This document shows, piece after piece, positions 11,301 to 24,413 of a stretch of DNA of 64,000 nt. The stretch spans positions 248,001-312,000 of the forward strand of contig NADL03000609.1 in the NCBI GenBank assembly GCA_002205965.3, in the 5' to 3' direction. Below the pieces are notes generated by a model. That model saw nothing but the letters and a program-made list of their open reading frames with translations, did not search any database and was not told the origin of the DNA. Each line of letters starts with the position of its first letter. The first letter of the stretch is position 1. Both the position numbers and the translations under genes were made by a program. The DNA is from Kappaphycus alvarezii. Its lineage: Eukaryota; Rhodophyta; Florideophyceae; Gigartinales; Solieriaceae.

Positions 11301-13497
11301 GAAAGTTGAGGTTTTGAAGACATGGCCGAAGCCTAAAACGGTGACTGAGATAAGAAGTTTTATTGGCTTACTTCAATTCTTTCGCAGGTTTATTCCAAAG
11401 TTCTCGGAAATTGCGGCTCCTTTGACAGATCTGACGAAGAAAGATATTGGTGTTGGTAAATGGAATGACAAGTGTGATGTTGCATTCCAAGAGCTGAAAG
11501 AAGCCATCACCCGAGCTCCTATTCTTGTTGCCCCGGATTGGAACAAGAGTTTCAGAGGACACGTAGATGCCTCACAATTTGCGGTTGGAGGTACTTTAAC
11601 ACAACTAGATGGAAACGGAAAGGATCGTGTAATTGCATTCTATTCCAAAAAGTTGTCCCCACTGAAAGAGATTATTCCGCAAATGATAGGGAGCTTCTCA
11701 GTTTGATATCTTTTCTTCAAAGGTTCAGATGTTATTTGGAAGGTTCATCATTTGAGATCATTACTGACAATCAGGTCCTCAAGCATTTATTCACTAAGCC
11801 TAAGTTGAGTCGGAAAGAGGCAAGGTACATCGAAACGCTTGGTAACTTTGGAATATTTCCAATTACCTTGAAGCAAGGAAAGATTCATGTACTTGGTGAT
11901 ACTTTGTCGAGAGCTCCTCATGTAATCAACTCTAAGGATATGGATAACCCTTCAGTTAATGATGTGGAAGTGCTATCTATTAATCTTGATGATATCCTTA
12001 GTAGTTATGATGATGATCAGTTCTTTGGACCTATTGTTAGAGCCTTAGATGGAAACTGGCCTTCTGATGAAATTAAGAAAATGCAGCTTGAAAAGATAAT
12101 TCATATGTTTAAGAGAGAGGGAAAACGACTTATGTATGGTAAGAAACTATGTGTTCCGAGGAAGAGTGTTTCAGATGTACTGCAGTTAGCACATGATTCG
12201 AAGATAAGTGGACATTTTGCTTTTGCGAAGACTTTATCAAGGCTTTCGAACTATCATTGGAGGCATAAGACACGTGATGTTCGAAACTATGTTCAAGGAT
12301 GTCTTCGTTGTCAGCAAGCAAGGGATTCGAATCAGAAGAAAATGACGGCTCCCACATCTTTAGAGATGCCTGAAAGAAGATGGGGATAGCTACTGACTTT
12401 ATAGTACACCTTCCAAGGACCAAGAATGGCAAAGATGCAGTTACGACATGGGTTGATCGCCTTACAAGAAGAGTTCATTTCATTCCGTGCAATGTGAATG
12501 ACACAGCAGTGGACGTTGCTACTTCGTTCTTTAGTAACATATTCAAACTCCACCTGACAACATTGTTTCCGACAGAGACCCTAAGTTTACTTCAAAGTTC
12601 TGGGAAAATGTTATGAAGCTATGTGGAGTTAAGTTGAAGATGTCTTCAAGTCGCCATCCACAGACAGATGGTGCGTCTGAGATTATGAATCGTATGGTTG
12701 AGAACTACCTACGATGTTATTGCTCGTATCATCAGGATGATTGGGATGAATTGTTACCTGCTGCTGAGTTTGCATACAACTCGTGTGACTGAAGACTTGG
12801 GAATGTCGCCATTTGAATTGGACTTGGGGTATAATCCAAAGACACCTCTTGATATGATTTCAAGAGCAGATACCATTGAGAGCGTTGAAGATTTTAAGTT
12901 AAGGCTGAAAAACTCTTTGGAAGATGCTAAGTTCTCGTACAGAGTGTCTAAAGCGAGACAAAGTGCAGTCTCCTCTCAACGATATCAAGCTCCTAATTAT
13001 CAAGTTGGATCGAAAGTTTGGTTGAATAAGTCTTTGTTTACGGATTTATACTCAAGATCGCAGGCAACGCAGAAATTACGGCTAGAAGATTTGGGCCATT
13101 TATGGTGAAGGCGTTAATTGGAAAGAACGCTTTGAGGTTGAGTCTACCTAGTCATCTCAAGATCCATCCTGTCGTTCATGTTATCCACACAACTCCATAC
13201 AAAGACCAGCCTGCCGATATTGCCCTTCCCATGCCTGAGAGGCCCGATCCTCTCCCATGCCTGAAGGGAAGAACAAGTTGTTGGCCGTATATTGAAACAT
13301 AGGAAGAGAGGACGAGGATATCAATTCCTCACTTTGATGCAAGGGGCGCCAACTCATGAAGCTGAGTGGCAGCCGACAAGAGATTTCGTAGATCGTGATG
13401 GTACCGTAACAGAAGCTTGGCACAAGTACATTGTTGAACATGGGCTACTCCCCGAATATCATTGACGAGGACGTCAATAGAGAGGAGGTGGGAATAG

Positions 13498-13813
13498 TGT
13501 AACAATCAAATAGTTTATGGATTGTTCTACAAGGTCCTGGATCATTCTGGACATTTGCCAGCCAATGAAATTGGCGTGGCAAATACGATTTTTAGATTTT
13601 TTATTGCGTGTAGTTCTAATATTGCATTGCTGTAACGCGTATCTTTGATATGTGAGATTTTACATCCATTTAAGGGGTACAAACCACTATATAAGAGGTC
13701 GCAGATACCGAGTAGCGGCATTAACAACCATCAAACATTTTCAACATCGATCAAAGTCAACATTTGAGTTTATTTTAACTGTCTTCCTTAGCCCCAACTA
13801 CTCTCTCGTTTCA
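13498..13813 (+). repeat. 3' LTR, 316 bp
   Basis: It starts TGTAACAATC directly after a purine-rich tract (13481-13497) and ends TTTCA, giving the usual TG...CA termini. Its last 72 bp are shared with the 5' remnant. A possible TATA-like ATATAAGAG occurs at about 13690. Confidence 0.85.
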
Positions 13814-16152
13814 GAAACCCATCTACCGAAGAACCGAACAGCCACAATCCCGGTAACCGAGCACCCGCGACACATCAGCACAGAGTTAAGTCCCTTTTCG
13901 AGCACAAGCTCGTGGCGCTCCAACTCGTCGAGCCCTTCTAGAGCACAGGTTTGTGACCCCCCAAATCTTGTCCCTGCTACAATTGGTCGTAGATCAGGTC
14001 CCGATGCTTCTTCTACAGGCAACGTGAACGAAATGAGGAAACCGTCGTAATTCCACTCCACGCGGCGGAACGGCAGCTTCACGGAGAAGAGGCGGCGAAG
14101 ATCGGGTGGGGCAATAACCGCAGAGGAGGCACATGTCATGGGTGATAGAAGGAACGGGTTTGAGGCGTGCAGATCGAAAATGCTTTTATCGAGAAGGTTG
14201 TAGGGATTGAGCACGACTGCTCTGCTTAAGTGGTGAAAAGTTTGGGGTTTTAATCTTGGAAGGTATATCCGATCTATCCATGGTTTTCCAGACAACCACA
14301 ATCGACTCAAAAAGGTTATACCGACACCGTAATGGGGAAGGAACTACGCTCCCTAAAATGCTACCTTCAGGCCAGCCATCAAGCAGGCCGCATTGGACAT
14401 GACGTCTGCTTAAGTACCGTCAGAAACTTGAAGGTCTAAAGCAGTGTGAGCGGCATATCTCCCACAAGGACTGGGGTAGTGACTCTACTGTTAGATGATT
14501 TGCTGATATAGTTAATGCAGTGGCTCAATGAATTCATCAAACATAATAAGCTGGATCGAAATTTCTCTTCCTGACATGTACCTTTATGTCTCCATTCTAC
14601 TTCTTCTCACGCGCTGAGACTATTATTCGGGCTATCCTTCAGCTCGTCGGTCAGTTGGAATATGTAAACCATCGCTTGAGCGAGTTGGATTTATTGCTGG
14701 GAACATATATACGTACTCGCCGACAGGAAGTGGGGAGGGTGGGAGGTCTCAGTGGTTTGCAAAGCGGGAGCATACGCGCCATTTTCTGAGTTTGAGAGCT
14801 TAGCTTTTCGGTAGACAAGAAAGTATTTTATCTGTCCTCTGCGGTTGCTCGCCGAACTTGATGACAGTTTTGGAACAAAGGCGACTGATAACGAGTGAAA
14901 ACAGTGAGTGATAGAAAAGCTGATCGTGAGAGGCACTCCGCGGATTTGTGGAGGGCGCACTCTTCAGAACAGTTTTGCATAAGGGTTCAGGCGTCGAGGA
15001 GAACAGCATGTCGTTTCGGTGAGGAAAACGTTGACTGTTTTATTTGACTGTCGAGACGAAGAGTCTTTAGGTAGCTTAATTTTTACCGCGGACAGAGGTC
15101 ATGGAAAGGAGTTGTTCATGGAGTTTTGGAAAAGTTCGGATTCGGATCCGTCTTCATTATTATGGACAGCCTCGTATGCGTCCACCATTTTTTTGTTGCA
15201 TCCTACCCTATCCCTTCAAGAGAAGACGATTTTCACGAAGAAGCTCTTGAGCTGGCTCAGAGTGCTGTGTAACAAAACGAGTTTGTAACCGGCGGTACGG
15301 GGAATCAGCCAGAAAACAATACTTACATAAGTCTGTGTTTGTCCCAGAATTTATCTTGAGTCGATTTAGGGGAAAGCTTAACAACTAGATGCGTCCTGTA
15401 TTCCCTCTTAGGATGATAGGCTGCGGGCATAGGTGAGGGTCTAGAAAGACTAGTAATTATCTCCTCCCTATCATAGGTCTTAGGCCACGTCACAAATCGC
15501 GTTGTCGGATTGAAACCACGACTAAACGCGCAGAAGGAACCGTTCATTTCACGAGAAAGCAACCATAGAATAAAGATTGAGCTTCATGTAAGAGGAAAAT
15601 GGCGCTAAACTCCAGATTAAAGAAGCGAGGAATAAAGAAGGACATAGGAAGGAAGCAGTGATTTCACGTGGCGCCAGTCGTTTACGTATCGCCGCCACCT
15701 TCCGTTTATTATCATTACTGTGCAGACTACATAGTCACTGGGGTGTAAATGACAGACTCTCGGTATTTGATGGCTACGGTATAAGGGACGCGAAAATGGC
15801 TTAACCGCCGTCGGAACCTAGAACCCCAATATTGGCACAATAACACTTCGTAATACAATATATACCTTGACTATAGTCGATAGAAGGACAGTCCCATTCA
15901 TGGTTCCCAATGCTAACCACTATCAGTGCAACGCACTGGTATAAACTTTAAGGGAGCCTGTAATCCCACGTTTGGCATTGATACGTTATTTCATCTACTG
16001 TTTTTGGCGCTCAACACCATTCTAACCTCGAAACTCTAGTCCACCAATGCATACTACCTTAACGGGTTTTTATCTTAATTCGAAGTGAGTTCTGGTCTCA
16101 TGCAAGCAAATGGCGCACAACGCTAGATGTAAGTTTAACGGACATGAGGGCG
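13814..16152. other. Unclassified region, possible old coding debris
   Basis: Medium frames occur on both strands: a minus-strand frame over 13798-14310, and plus-strand frames over 14586-14789 and 15019-15288, the latter with ordinary amino-acid composition. None shows a motif I recognise. The minus-strand debris at 16.15-18.54 kb may extend into this stretch. No gene is asserted. Confidence 0.35.
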
Positions 16153-18538
16153 CTAGATGCCATGAAAGCAAACAACGGAGGGGAGGATACTACGGTTGCG
16201 GTGACAACTTTCACTCGACGCTGGCGCCGTTGTTATATGCAACAATACGGGGCGCGCCACCACGCACTTCGGACGGGATAGGCGGGGGTGGTTGGCATTC
16301 CCTGGCGTAGGAGTCACCAAAGGCTCAGGTGGCACAGAGGATTGGATTAGCATCGTGGAAGATGGCTCGGAGTGGAACTCCGACGCGATTGTCCTCGCAC
16401 GAACTCTCGCTGCAGTTTCACTCGAAGCCAAACCTCCAGTGGCAGCAGACATCACAACGGAAGCCGACGCTACGGCAGAGTCGGATGAAATATCGGGCGC
16501 ATTGGACGCCGCATTCTTATGAGAGACTTCGATTTCATTACTGGTGTGTTTCTCCATATATGTCTTCAAGACTACGTACGGGTCGAAAGAATCGTTACCT
16601 ACGGTTTCTTTAGTAAGATCACACGGCGTAGCAACGCCTGATTGGAAAGCTTAGCCAAGACGACGTCCGACGCCATAAGAGCATCTTCAAAACGGCACAT
16701 TATCCACCTGATAAACACGTCACTTCTTCGCGAATATCGGCCCTCATGGAGGCTACACAAGTTGAGAAAGCTACGAGCAACAGCAGGAATATGCAAGCCA
16801 CTGATGGGCTCCTGCTCACCTGGATCGGGGTCCATATTGGCCGCAACATCGACTGTGGGCACAGCAGTGGTAACGTGATCAAGGTCATCAAGCACGTAGT
16901 AAATGTAGCCACGTGGAGCTGAATGACTCAGAGGACGAGGGACAGTGCGCTCTGCGAGAGCAATGTTGGCCAGCACAACCTCCTTGGTGAACGGGTTATA
17001 CCAATGCAGTCACCGCATGACGCATGGTGGCGGCCCACCCCAACGCCACTTGCGCTATTCTTGCGGCGATTGTTTTTTTTGGTGAGAGGCACGGAATCCG
17101 AGTCATTCCAATTGATGCCGTTATACTCGGCCAAGTGGGACATGAGATCCCCAACATGGGAAGGTCCCCAAGAACACCACAGGTGGTAGTAATCACGTAC
17201 GAAAGGAGCCATAAAGCTCACATAGACACGCAATGGCAACAGAGGCGACCCACTCTGTGAAGAACATACGCCAGAAGCCGGTCTATGGACTGTTGAGAAA
17301 TTGCTGAGTATAATAACTCAATATGGGCGGGAGCTCAACGAGTAGGCTATCAGGCACTTCAAGGCGATGCCACATTGGATGAGGGCTAACATACTTCCAC
17401 GCCTGAAAGTCGAAGCGGATGCGATCCAAGTCTATATTCTGAAACGAGATGAAGAATCCAAACCGCTTGCGGGCCTCACGCTCCGAAATTAGGGTGCGAA
17501 TGCGGAACGGGTCCAAGAGCTGATGGGATTGATAATCCGTACGGAGTTAAACTCCACGATACAAGCATTCATTGCTACCAGTGGTTGGGTACTCAGCTCA
17601 TACGGTATTCGGCTCCAACACGATGATTCGATCGATATACTCTACATCGCTGTCTTCGCGATAGTACATTTGATCGACGTCAACGGAATTGGGGCAACGA
17701 TATAACTGTCTGTGCGACCAAGGCGCTTGTATGCCGACAAAGTCTACTTAACCAGAGTTCGAACTCTCGTAACTACGATGATTGATGTAATGACGAGGGA
17801 CGGCACCGCACTGATGTCAGTACGGGCGCTCGACGCCACTCACAGGGATCTTCCCAGGGAGTAACCCATTAGTGACATACATATCAATAAGAGCTGTACT
17901 GCTCACATGGACAGCATCAAATCATGGTCATTTAGAGAACAACGCTGGGAGTCAAAGGGATTCATTCCCAAAAAGTCTGCTGGATGAGAGAACCGGGCCG
18001 CGGCAGAAGGGGCCTGCACAAATGCCCCATTGACCTACTCTACATTTCCACCAAGGCTATCAGAATCCTTATCGATCAGCGCTGGGCCTTATACTAACGG
18101 CGTGAAAAACATTGACGGGAGGGAACAAAGGCGTTTACCCCCAAGTGAAGGTACTTTACCTAAGGAGACGGGAGGATAGTTAGCAATGATGGTAAGAGGG
18201 GGACGTACACGATGTGGCCAGGTGTCAAACTCCAGTAGCCAACAATGGCAAGCGATTTGAGTTCGACCAGAGGTGTTTATCCGTACGCCCGGCATGAGGC
18301 GAATTGTCAGGTCAAACTTAGAACGCGCAACGGCACTTGATGCCAAACAGCCGATGGACGGCGATAACAGTTTGTGAGTTGGAATTACAGAGGGGAGGCC
18401 ACCAATACGATGTTTGTATCCCGGTTTCGCAATCATATAGGACTCAGGACTAGAGTGTCTCAGTTCAAGGGGAACACTACTGTATTGGTTGAACTGGGTT
18501 CTGATTCCGCACGGGCGATGATGCCAGACAGCAAGCAA
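16153..18538 (-). other. Coherent minus-strand coding fossil, unidentified, possibly virus-like
   Basis: Successive minus-strand frames, nearly end to end over 2.4 kb, have ordinary protein composition and no detectable homology to the transposon families around them. Fragments include LDPFRIRTLISEREARKRFG, PFVRDYYHLWCSWGPSHVGD and MDPDPGEQEPISGLHIPAVA, with a Ser/Ala-rich end near 16.2-16.5 kb. The size and pattern suit one large old protein gene of about 780 codons. A capsid-type gene of an endogenised virus is one possibility, but no diagnostic motif was found, so this is only a guess. It is broken at several places. Confidence 0.3.
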
Positions 18539-19725
18539 AGTGGTGATAGAAGGCGTTTTAGCCAGTAAGTGGATGAATTAAGTGGGTGAATGCGCCACGC
18601 CTTGGTTACTGATGGGAAAGCAGAAGGAAGGATGATGGATAGCTATCGGAAAGGAAAGGCTCTATCTCAGGAGCTCGATGCCACACGGTTATTTATACCA
18701 ATCCTGTATTTATAACTCTCTAGGCCCTCTTAGGCTAGCAATCGAGGAAGAGGAAGTCAAAACCGCCCCACGACTCTGCGGCTTAGCGAGGGGGGTGAAG
18801 TGCCCGGCTCCCCTGGGCATAATGGGACGTTGCCCCTGCTTCATGTCTCAAATCTGGAACAGTGATCCAATAGGCACTATACGGTGCCCATTTTGGCGCT
18901 AAGTCGCCACGAATGGTTTTGAAACCCTTTATTCTAGGGTGTTTACTTGGGCCCCATGTTTTTGGTCCAACGACCACTTTTATACTAACTGTACACTATG
19001 GCTGTGCTAAGGGCGTGATGAGCTGTCAGCACGGTACAGTACTGAAAGCTGTAAGGGGACATTCCACACCCTGAGCCACGAGCCTCACCATTGCGAGCAC
19101 GAGCTCACCCTTTTCAACACGATGCGCCCCAGGCCACCATTTTGTAGAATAGCCTTAATTTTGTTTATTTTATTAGATTGCCCGTTAGCTCTAACTACTA
19201 GACTAACAAGTTAAAGTTCGGCCGGTAATTTGAGACAAAACGGGCTCAAATACCAAAATTTAAATGGAAATAGGAAGGATTAATCAATATTCGCTGGAAC
19301 AAAGTGCAATGGAAGCGTATCTCTATTGTCTATTGGACGGCATGACGTACTTCCAAGAGAGCTTGAATAAGTCCTTTCAATATGCTTCTATGAAATCCTC
19401 TAAAATGGCACAGTTTTGAGCCATAAATTTAATTTGACACAAACTATCATACCACACAGAGTATAAGGGTCTCATACTCCATCAATTAAAATTTTACCGA
19501 AATCACATTTAATCAAAACATTGGACCAGGACCAGGTCATTCAATCCGATCTCCAATTCATCACAATTCCACAAATGCAGTGCACCAGGAATGCCCTCAT
19601 GGTTGATTGCAGAGCATAAACCGGGATTTCCTAGCAAGTCTGCGACATTGAGCCTTTGACGTAGAATTGAGCGACGAGGACGCAATTTAATCAACCGTTG
19701 CTGACCTGCTAATGATTTCGGATAG
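18539..19725. other. Non-coding, no supported feature
   Basis: The left half has mixed composition; 19140-19725 is AT-rich and precedes the end of the pogo-like transposase, so it may contain that element's terminal region. I could not find matching terminal inverted repeats. Confidence 0.45.
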
Positions 19726-21282
19726 TCAATCCGACGTTTTTTTCCCGCCCCTAGCTAAGCGGCGGGCGAAAGTCTCCCTCCGCTTTTTGTCACGCTCTTG
19801 AAGAGCGCAAAGGGCATCAAATGAGGTAAGGTGCTGTCTATAATTTGTGCGCACTTGAATACTGCCCTTATCGTCTACTTCAACCGCTTGCAGGAACGGT
19901 CTTGACTTGTTCTCAAAATAGCGTAAAACCTCTTCAATACTCATAGTCGGGGACCAGTCATCATAGTACAAGGGTACTCCTTTTAAAATCTCTACGGATG
20001 GACACGCATTCTTATGATCCCAAATTCCAGTTCGATAAAATCCGCTCCTAATATTAGAGTAGGTAGTATATGAACAGTATGCGGCAGAGAGCAACGCTGA
20101 CACATCAGAGCCATTCAAAGTCTTGTTTCTGGACACGCGAGCGAATTTCTGTCTCAAGGGAGCCTTAAAGAAGAAAACACAGACACATCAAGAAGCTGCA
20201 AAACGTGTGGGATATGACCTGGCAATCCAATAGCAATAATTTTGTGACTTTGTAAGAGAATGAGAACTTCAAATTGTACATGACAGGCATACCCATCCAT
20301 AAAGAGCAAATGATGCTGCCCTCCAGCTCACAATTCAGAAGTCTCTTCGATGAAGTTTCTTGCCCAATTCAGAAAAAAATAATGTAGTCAACACTTGCTG
20401 GGTCGCGTTGGTAGAAATAGCAGTCAGGGAGGAAATACATCACGGTCTGAATATTTCCACTTACTCGCCGATAATGAGGCTGTTTCCCAGGAAATACAAC
20501 GACTCTTTTATAAGCCTTACCAGCTGCGCTACAATTAAACATCATTGCAACCCTGTCGAGGAGGTTCCCTTTCGTATCGATATGGGAATAAAACAGATTT
20601 CTGTCGCCGAATCCGATTGCCTTTCGAGCAATCCTGCCAGCTATCCCTCGAAAGCAGACCCCTGTTTCATCTAGATTGAAGATTTATCGGGATCTTTGAT
20701 CCCCAAGCGAAGCATTATAGCGTTGACGCGAGCAAAATGCTTGCAACCCATTGAGCTTGTAATAGCTTTGGTTCTTTTGTCCTCAATAGTTCTCATAGCT
20801 TTGAACTGCAGTGTATGATGTCATGAAATGAATGAATATACCCAGTGTTTGGAATGCCTTCCATCGCGAAATTTTATTTGTGCCCTTCGCTCTGATTGTA
20901 AGTTTGTTGAGAGCATATTTTGGAACGCGCCTTGCACAACGGAACAGAAGAGTTCAATGAGATCTCGTCTTGTCAATGGCAAACACTTGTTGACATTATA
21001 CTTGGCTGCCTCGCATATAAGTCTTTCTTCATTCTCCTCCAACACCATGGGCCTCCTTGGTTCCCTGATAATCAGATTGACGTTACAAGCATATTCAGGC
21101 TCGCGACTCCCAGCTGCAGCCCATTGAATAAACACGCGGTGAAGTTTGCACCTATCGAGGTAGTACTGTTCTGCGAGTCTGCCGAAGGAGCATCAGTGTT
21201 TGATACGATGAAAGATAGCCAGATGAACCCGGTCGTATGCGGAGAGACAATTGATATCCACTTTCACATCTGTTTCAGACAT
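19726..21282 (-). mobile_element. pogo-like (Tc1/mariner superfamily, DDE_1) transposase, copy 1
   Basis: Read on the minus strand it starts MSETDVKVDINCLSAYDRVH at 21282, followed by a CENP-B-type DNA-binding segment (EPRRPMVLEENEERLICEAA). The DDE_1 catalytic domain then has NLDETGVCFRG, VVVFPGK, LFMDGYACHV and LLDVSVF, ending in a Lys/Arg-rich tail (GGKKTSD). All three catalytic positions (D in LDET, D in MDGY, D in LLDV) are kept. About four frame changes or stops separate the blocks, near 21200, 20680-20830, 20350 and 20170. Size and order match pogo/Tigger-like cut-and-paste transposases. Terminal repeats were not found. Confidence 0.82.
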
Positions 21283-23689
21283 GATTGACGATGTTTATTG
21301 TCCATTTCTTAGGGTAAAACCCCTTTATTCTCTTTTTAAAGCATCAACTAGATCCTTCCACTTCTCATATTCCTCCCCATCCATTTCCGCAGTGATCCAA
21401 TGTTCAGTTCATTGATGGGATGACTTAGGAGTTTCGGGTATCCCGCCAGTGGGTCGGATATGGCCCGAAAGTGGCCTACTTTTATCGAAAAAGCATGTTT
21501 CAATTCTAATTTTTTGTCTAAAGTTACCGGTCGAACTGTTATTTATAACTACTTCCATGAGTCAACTCTAGAGTAAACAGGCAACCAACTACCTACGCTG
21601 GGATTTCCCCATAATTGCATCTATTGAGCACTGCCACTGTTTTGCAACTTGGGCAAAAGATCCCCGTAGTTATCATTGTTTCTCAGGGTAACTGTTGGTT
21701 CGTTCCCTTTCTGGGTGGGTTTCTTGTTGGTTCACTGAGCCTAAATTAGCGTTTGACTCTACAGAGTGACAGCACGTCCTAGTGGAGTTCTAAACCCAAA
21801 CTTGGTTTTTAAAACCACACGTTCTGCTGCGCTACCTGGAAAGTGGGCTTCGAACACCTAAGTGTAGTTACTATTTCCAGCTTCTATTGCATCACAATAA
21901 CCTTGTTGACCACCCAATTGAGAAATTTGTCCTTTTACCTTTGAAAGAGTCGCTATGCGTTCTATCAGTCGTCAATCGTGTCTTAGAACATAACAATGTT
22001 GGTAGTGTGTGAAATGGTATATAAGGGTGCAGAAATGTATTCTGTCTATCAAATTAGGATTGATAGCGGCTAGCGTAAAATTTGGGCTGTTTTCACAGCC
22101 CCTTTCAATTAAGGCATAACTTCAGTTATTGCATTTTTTGCTCTCCCGACGCTATGCAAGAAATGATGGTTGACTGTACTGTATAACTATTCTTAGCTAC
22201 AGAGCGCCCATGTGTCAGCTATATAGCCTGGCGCACGAGGACACCATGGCCGTGGAAATAAAGAGCAAATATCCCGAAAAAAACTGACCTTCTTCCATAC
22301 CTCACACCCTCAGAAAGCTACTACAGTACCGACAGTATATCTTTATTGCCGAGGTTGATCGATATTTCGATCATTTTCAATTTCTGGGTATTTCGAGCTA
22401 AAGCTCGCTTGATTTATATATCGCTCGGCAGAGCCTAAAAGTAAGCAATGTCCGTGGAATCTCTTCCACAAGAGCCAGTTTGGTTTTATTGCTGTTCGAA
22501 TATATTCTGTATAAATTAATGCAATGGCTGAATGATTTAATTAGGCACAAGAAACTTTCTCAAATCGAAGTTGCTTTGGAAAACATGTACAGCTATGAAG
22601 TAGTCCTCCTGCTATACCACACGACATGATTTAGCTTTGAGAGGACGATTGAGATGTTCAGGCAGATACACTACATCCACCGTCTTCGGAGAGGGTTCGC
22701 GTTGTTGCGGAAAGTATCAAGGCATACTCTCCAACTGGAAGGGGAGATAAATGGGGCGATATTTGTATTTCACAACGGGATCAGACACGAAAGCTCTCTG
22801 AATTCGAGAACTTGGCTTTTCGCGAAACGAGGAAGGTACTTTTTTCAACTTTGCAGCTGCTTGCAGCTCTCGATGATAATCTGTTCGGAACGAGGGCTTT
22901 CTCTTTTTCATGACATGCGCGGCGAATATAACGCCTATCGTGAGCTGAAACAGTTGACCAAAAACTCCATTCACAGTAAATGTGAGCCCCTCACCATCGG
23001 ACAGCGTTGCGCAGATTGTTTTGTTTGGACACAATTTAGGTGACTGGAAGCAAAGCAGGTAATGAACCGTTAATGATGTAAGAGAATCTCTCGGTTTGGA
23101 AAGGGTTGACAGCAGTAAGGAACTAAGTGTTAATAAATGGTTCGATTTGTTCTTCAACGGCTAGTTTAGCTCCAAGACTTCTACTGAGGCTATGATGATT
23201 GGAACGATTAACAAGAACGCTGTCATAAGTTCACTAAGCGCCAAACTGTTTGTGAAGGAAATATTTGAGATAGGGATGATGGCCACTAAAGAGAAACAAT
23301 ACCTGTCATGTTCTCTAGATGTTATGGCCCTTGTGCCGTAGAACTATTTTTCTGACTGTAGTGTGGATCTGGATGGATCAGTCGGCACGGAGGAAGGCAA
23401 CTTTGCGTTAGCGACGGTAGAGATAAAGAATTGAGTAGCCGCGTCCACTCTAGGTGCCTCAGCTACCCTGTCAGCTGCAGTATTGGTGCTTTGTGACATT
23501 TGAGACGAAAAATATCGCAAGTAATACCGCGAGAGCACATAACGCAAATTATACCGCTCTGCTTGCTTCGTTTTGTGCTTGGTTTGTACATTCCGGCCGC
23601 CATGTGGGGTGGCTTCCAAAGCGATCCCGACCCAAAGAAATCCCACTGTCTGTTGCGACCTTCTTTTATTATTAATATCTACAAGGAGG
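21283..23689. other. Non-coding / unassigned, upstream of PIF transposase
   Basis: 21283-22650 is AT-rich and shows no gene, only a small hairpin CGAGCTAAAGCTCG near 22395. 22650-23160 has overlapping open frames on both strands without recognisable motifs; it may be the 5' part of the PIF/Harbinger element downstream. Confidence 0.4.
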
Positions 23690-24413
23690 ATTAAGTTTGT
23701 GTTATTTATGGATACCACGATATAAGAGATCTCCCATATTGTGCGGTGCCATTGACGGAACGCATATACCATGGCTATCTTTTCCGGAGGATCAGTTCTA
23801 TGAGTATCGGTGCTACAAAGGTTTCACTAGCATAGTGCTGTTTGGTGTGTCCGACGCCAGGCGAAGGTTCCGATTCACAGATATTGGAAGGCCCTGAGTC
23901 TTTGTTGATTCTTCCATTTTCGACATTTGCAAGTTGAAGGCTAATATTGATTGTGGGAAGTGGTTAGATCAAGCGTACCGGACTTGAAATTTGGGAATGT
24001 TGTAGTGCGCCCTTATCTAATTGGGATTGCGCATTCAAACTTGCACTTAACATGATGAAAACATCGTCCAAGTCAGAGATAAGTGCGAATCCGGTCCTCA
24101 AAATATGGGATGATTTGGCTTCCCAGACGAGAAAGCCAATTGAGTGCTCTTTCGGTATTTTGAAGAACCGATTTAATGTTCTACAGAGTGTTGTAAGGTT
24201 GCAACATGAGGAAGATGTATCCTTCTTGGTCCTTGTATGTGTAATATTGCACAAATGTGCGTTGACTGTAATGATGATCCTTTCCAATCTCTTCCTCCGA
24301 ATGAAGCAGTTGATGATGAATGGTTACTACGGAGTCCTCAGCTGGGAAAAAGCTGAGATAATCTTTGCTTTATGTCCTAAATGGGTGAGAGATTGATAAA
24401 AGGTGTGGGAAAT
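23690..24413 (+). mobile_element. PIF/Harbinger (DDE_4) transposase, C-terminal two thirds
   Basis: ILCGAIDGTHIPWLSFPEDQ is the first catalytic block of Harbinger transposases (D in AIDGTHI), followed by YKGFTSIVLFGVSDARRRF. PYLIG then leads into the second block (D in GDCAF) once a G is supplied near 24023, where GGG stands for GGGG. KPIECSFGILKNRFNVLQ contains the catalytic Glu, and VCVILHKCA is the conserved terminal helix. Frame breaks occur near 23897 and 24023 and around 24290. Harbinger elements usually carry a second Myb-like gene; a minus-strand candidate lies at about 24.97-25.21 kb but has no clear motif. Confidence 0.75.

Larger units (their letters stand above)
8308..13813 (+). 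mobile_element. Ty3/gypsy LTR retrotransposon, chromovirus type, broken fossil
   Basis: The parts, in order, are a 5' LTR remnant, an untranslated leader to about 8.97 kb, a gag-like region ending in a CCHC-type knuckle (about 9.0-9.7 kb), an aspartic-protease-like region (about 10.0-10.4 kb), reverse transcriptase with LDLKTGFHQI and YIDDLL (about 10.6-11.3 kb), RNase H (about 11.3-11.9 kb), integrase with its zinc-binding region (about 12.1-13.1 kb), a chromodomain-like tail (about 13.3-13.46 kb), a polypurine tract at 13481-13497 and a full 3' LTR. Protease-RT-RH-integrase order plus the chromodomain makes it a Ty3/gypsy chromovirus. It is broken, with about eight interruptions, and is not expected to be active. 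Over the 70 bp where both LTRs can be compared there are about two differences, which suggests a fairly recent insertion on a very small sample. Confidence 0.92.

Noticed and set aside
22654-23157. Overlapping 129- and 146-codon frames on opposite strands as host genes
   Set aside because: Neither has a motif; the location suggests the 5' part of the PIF/Harbinger element.
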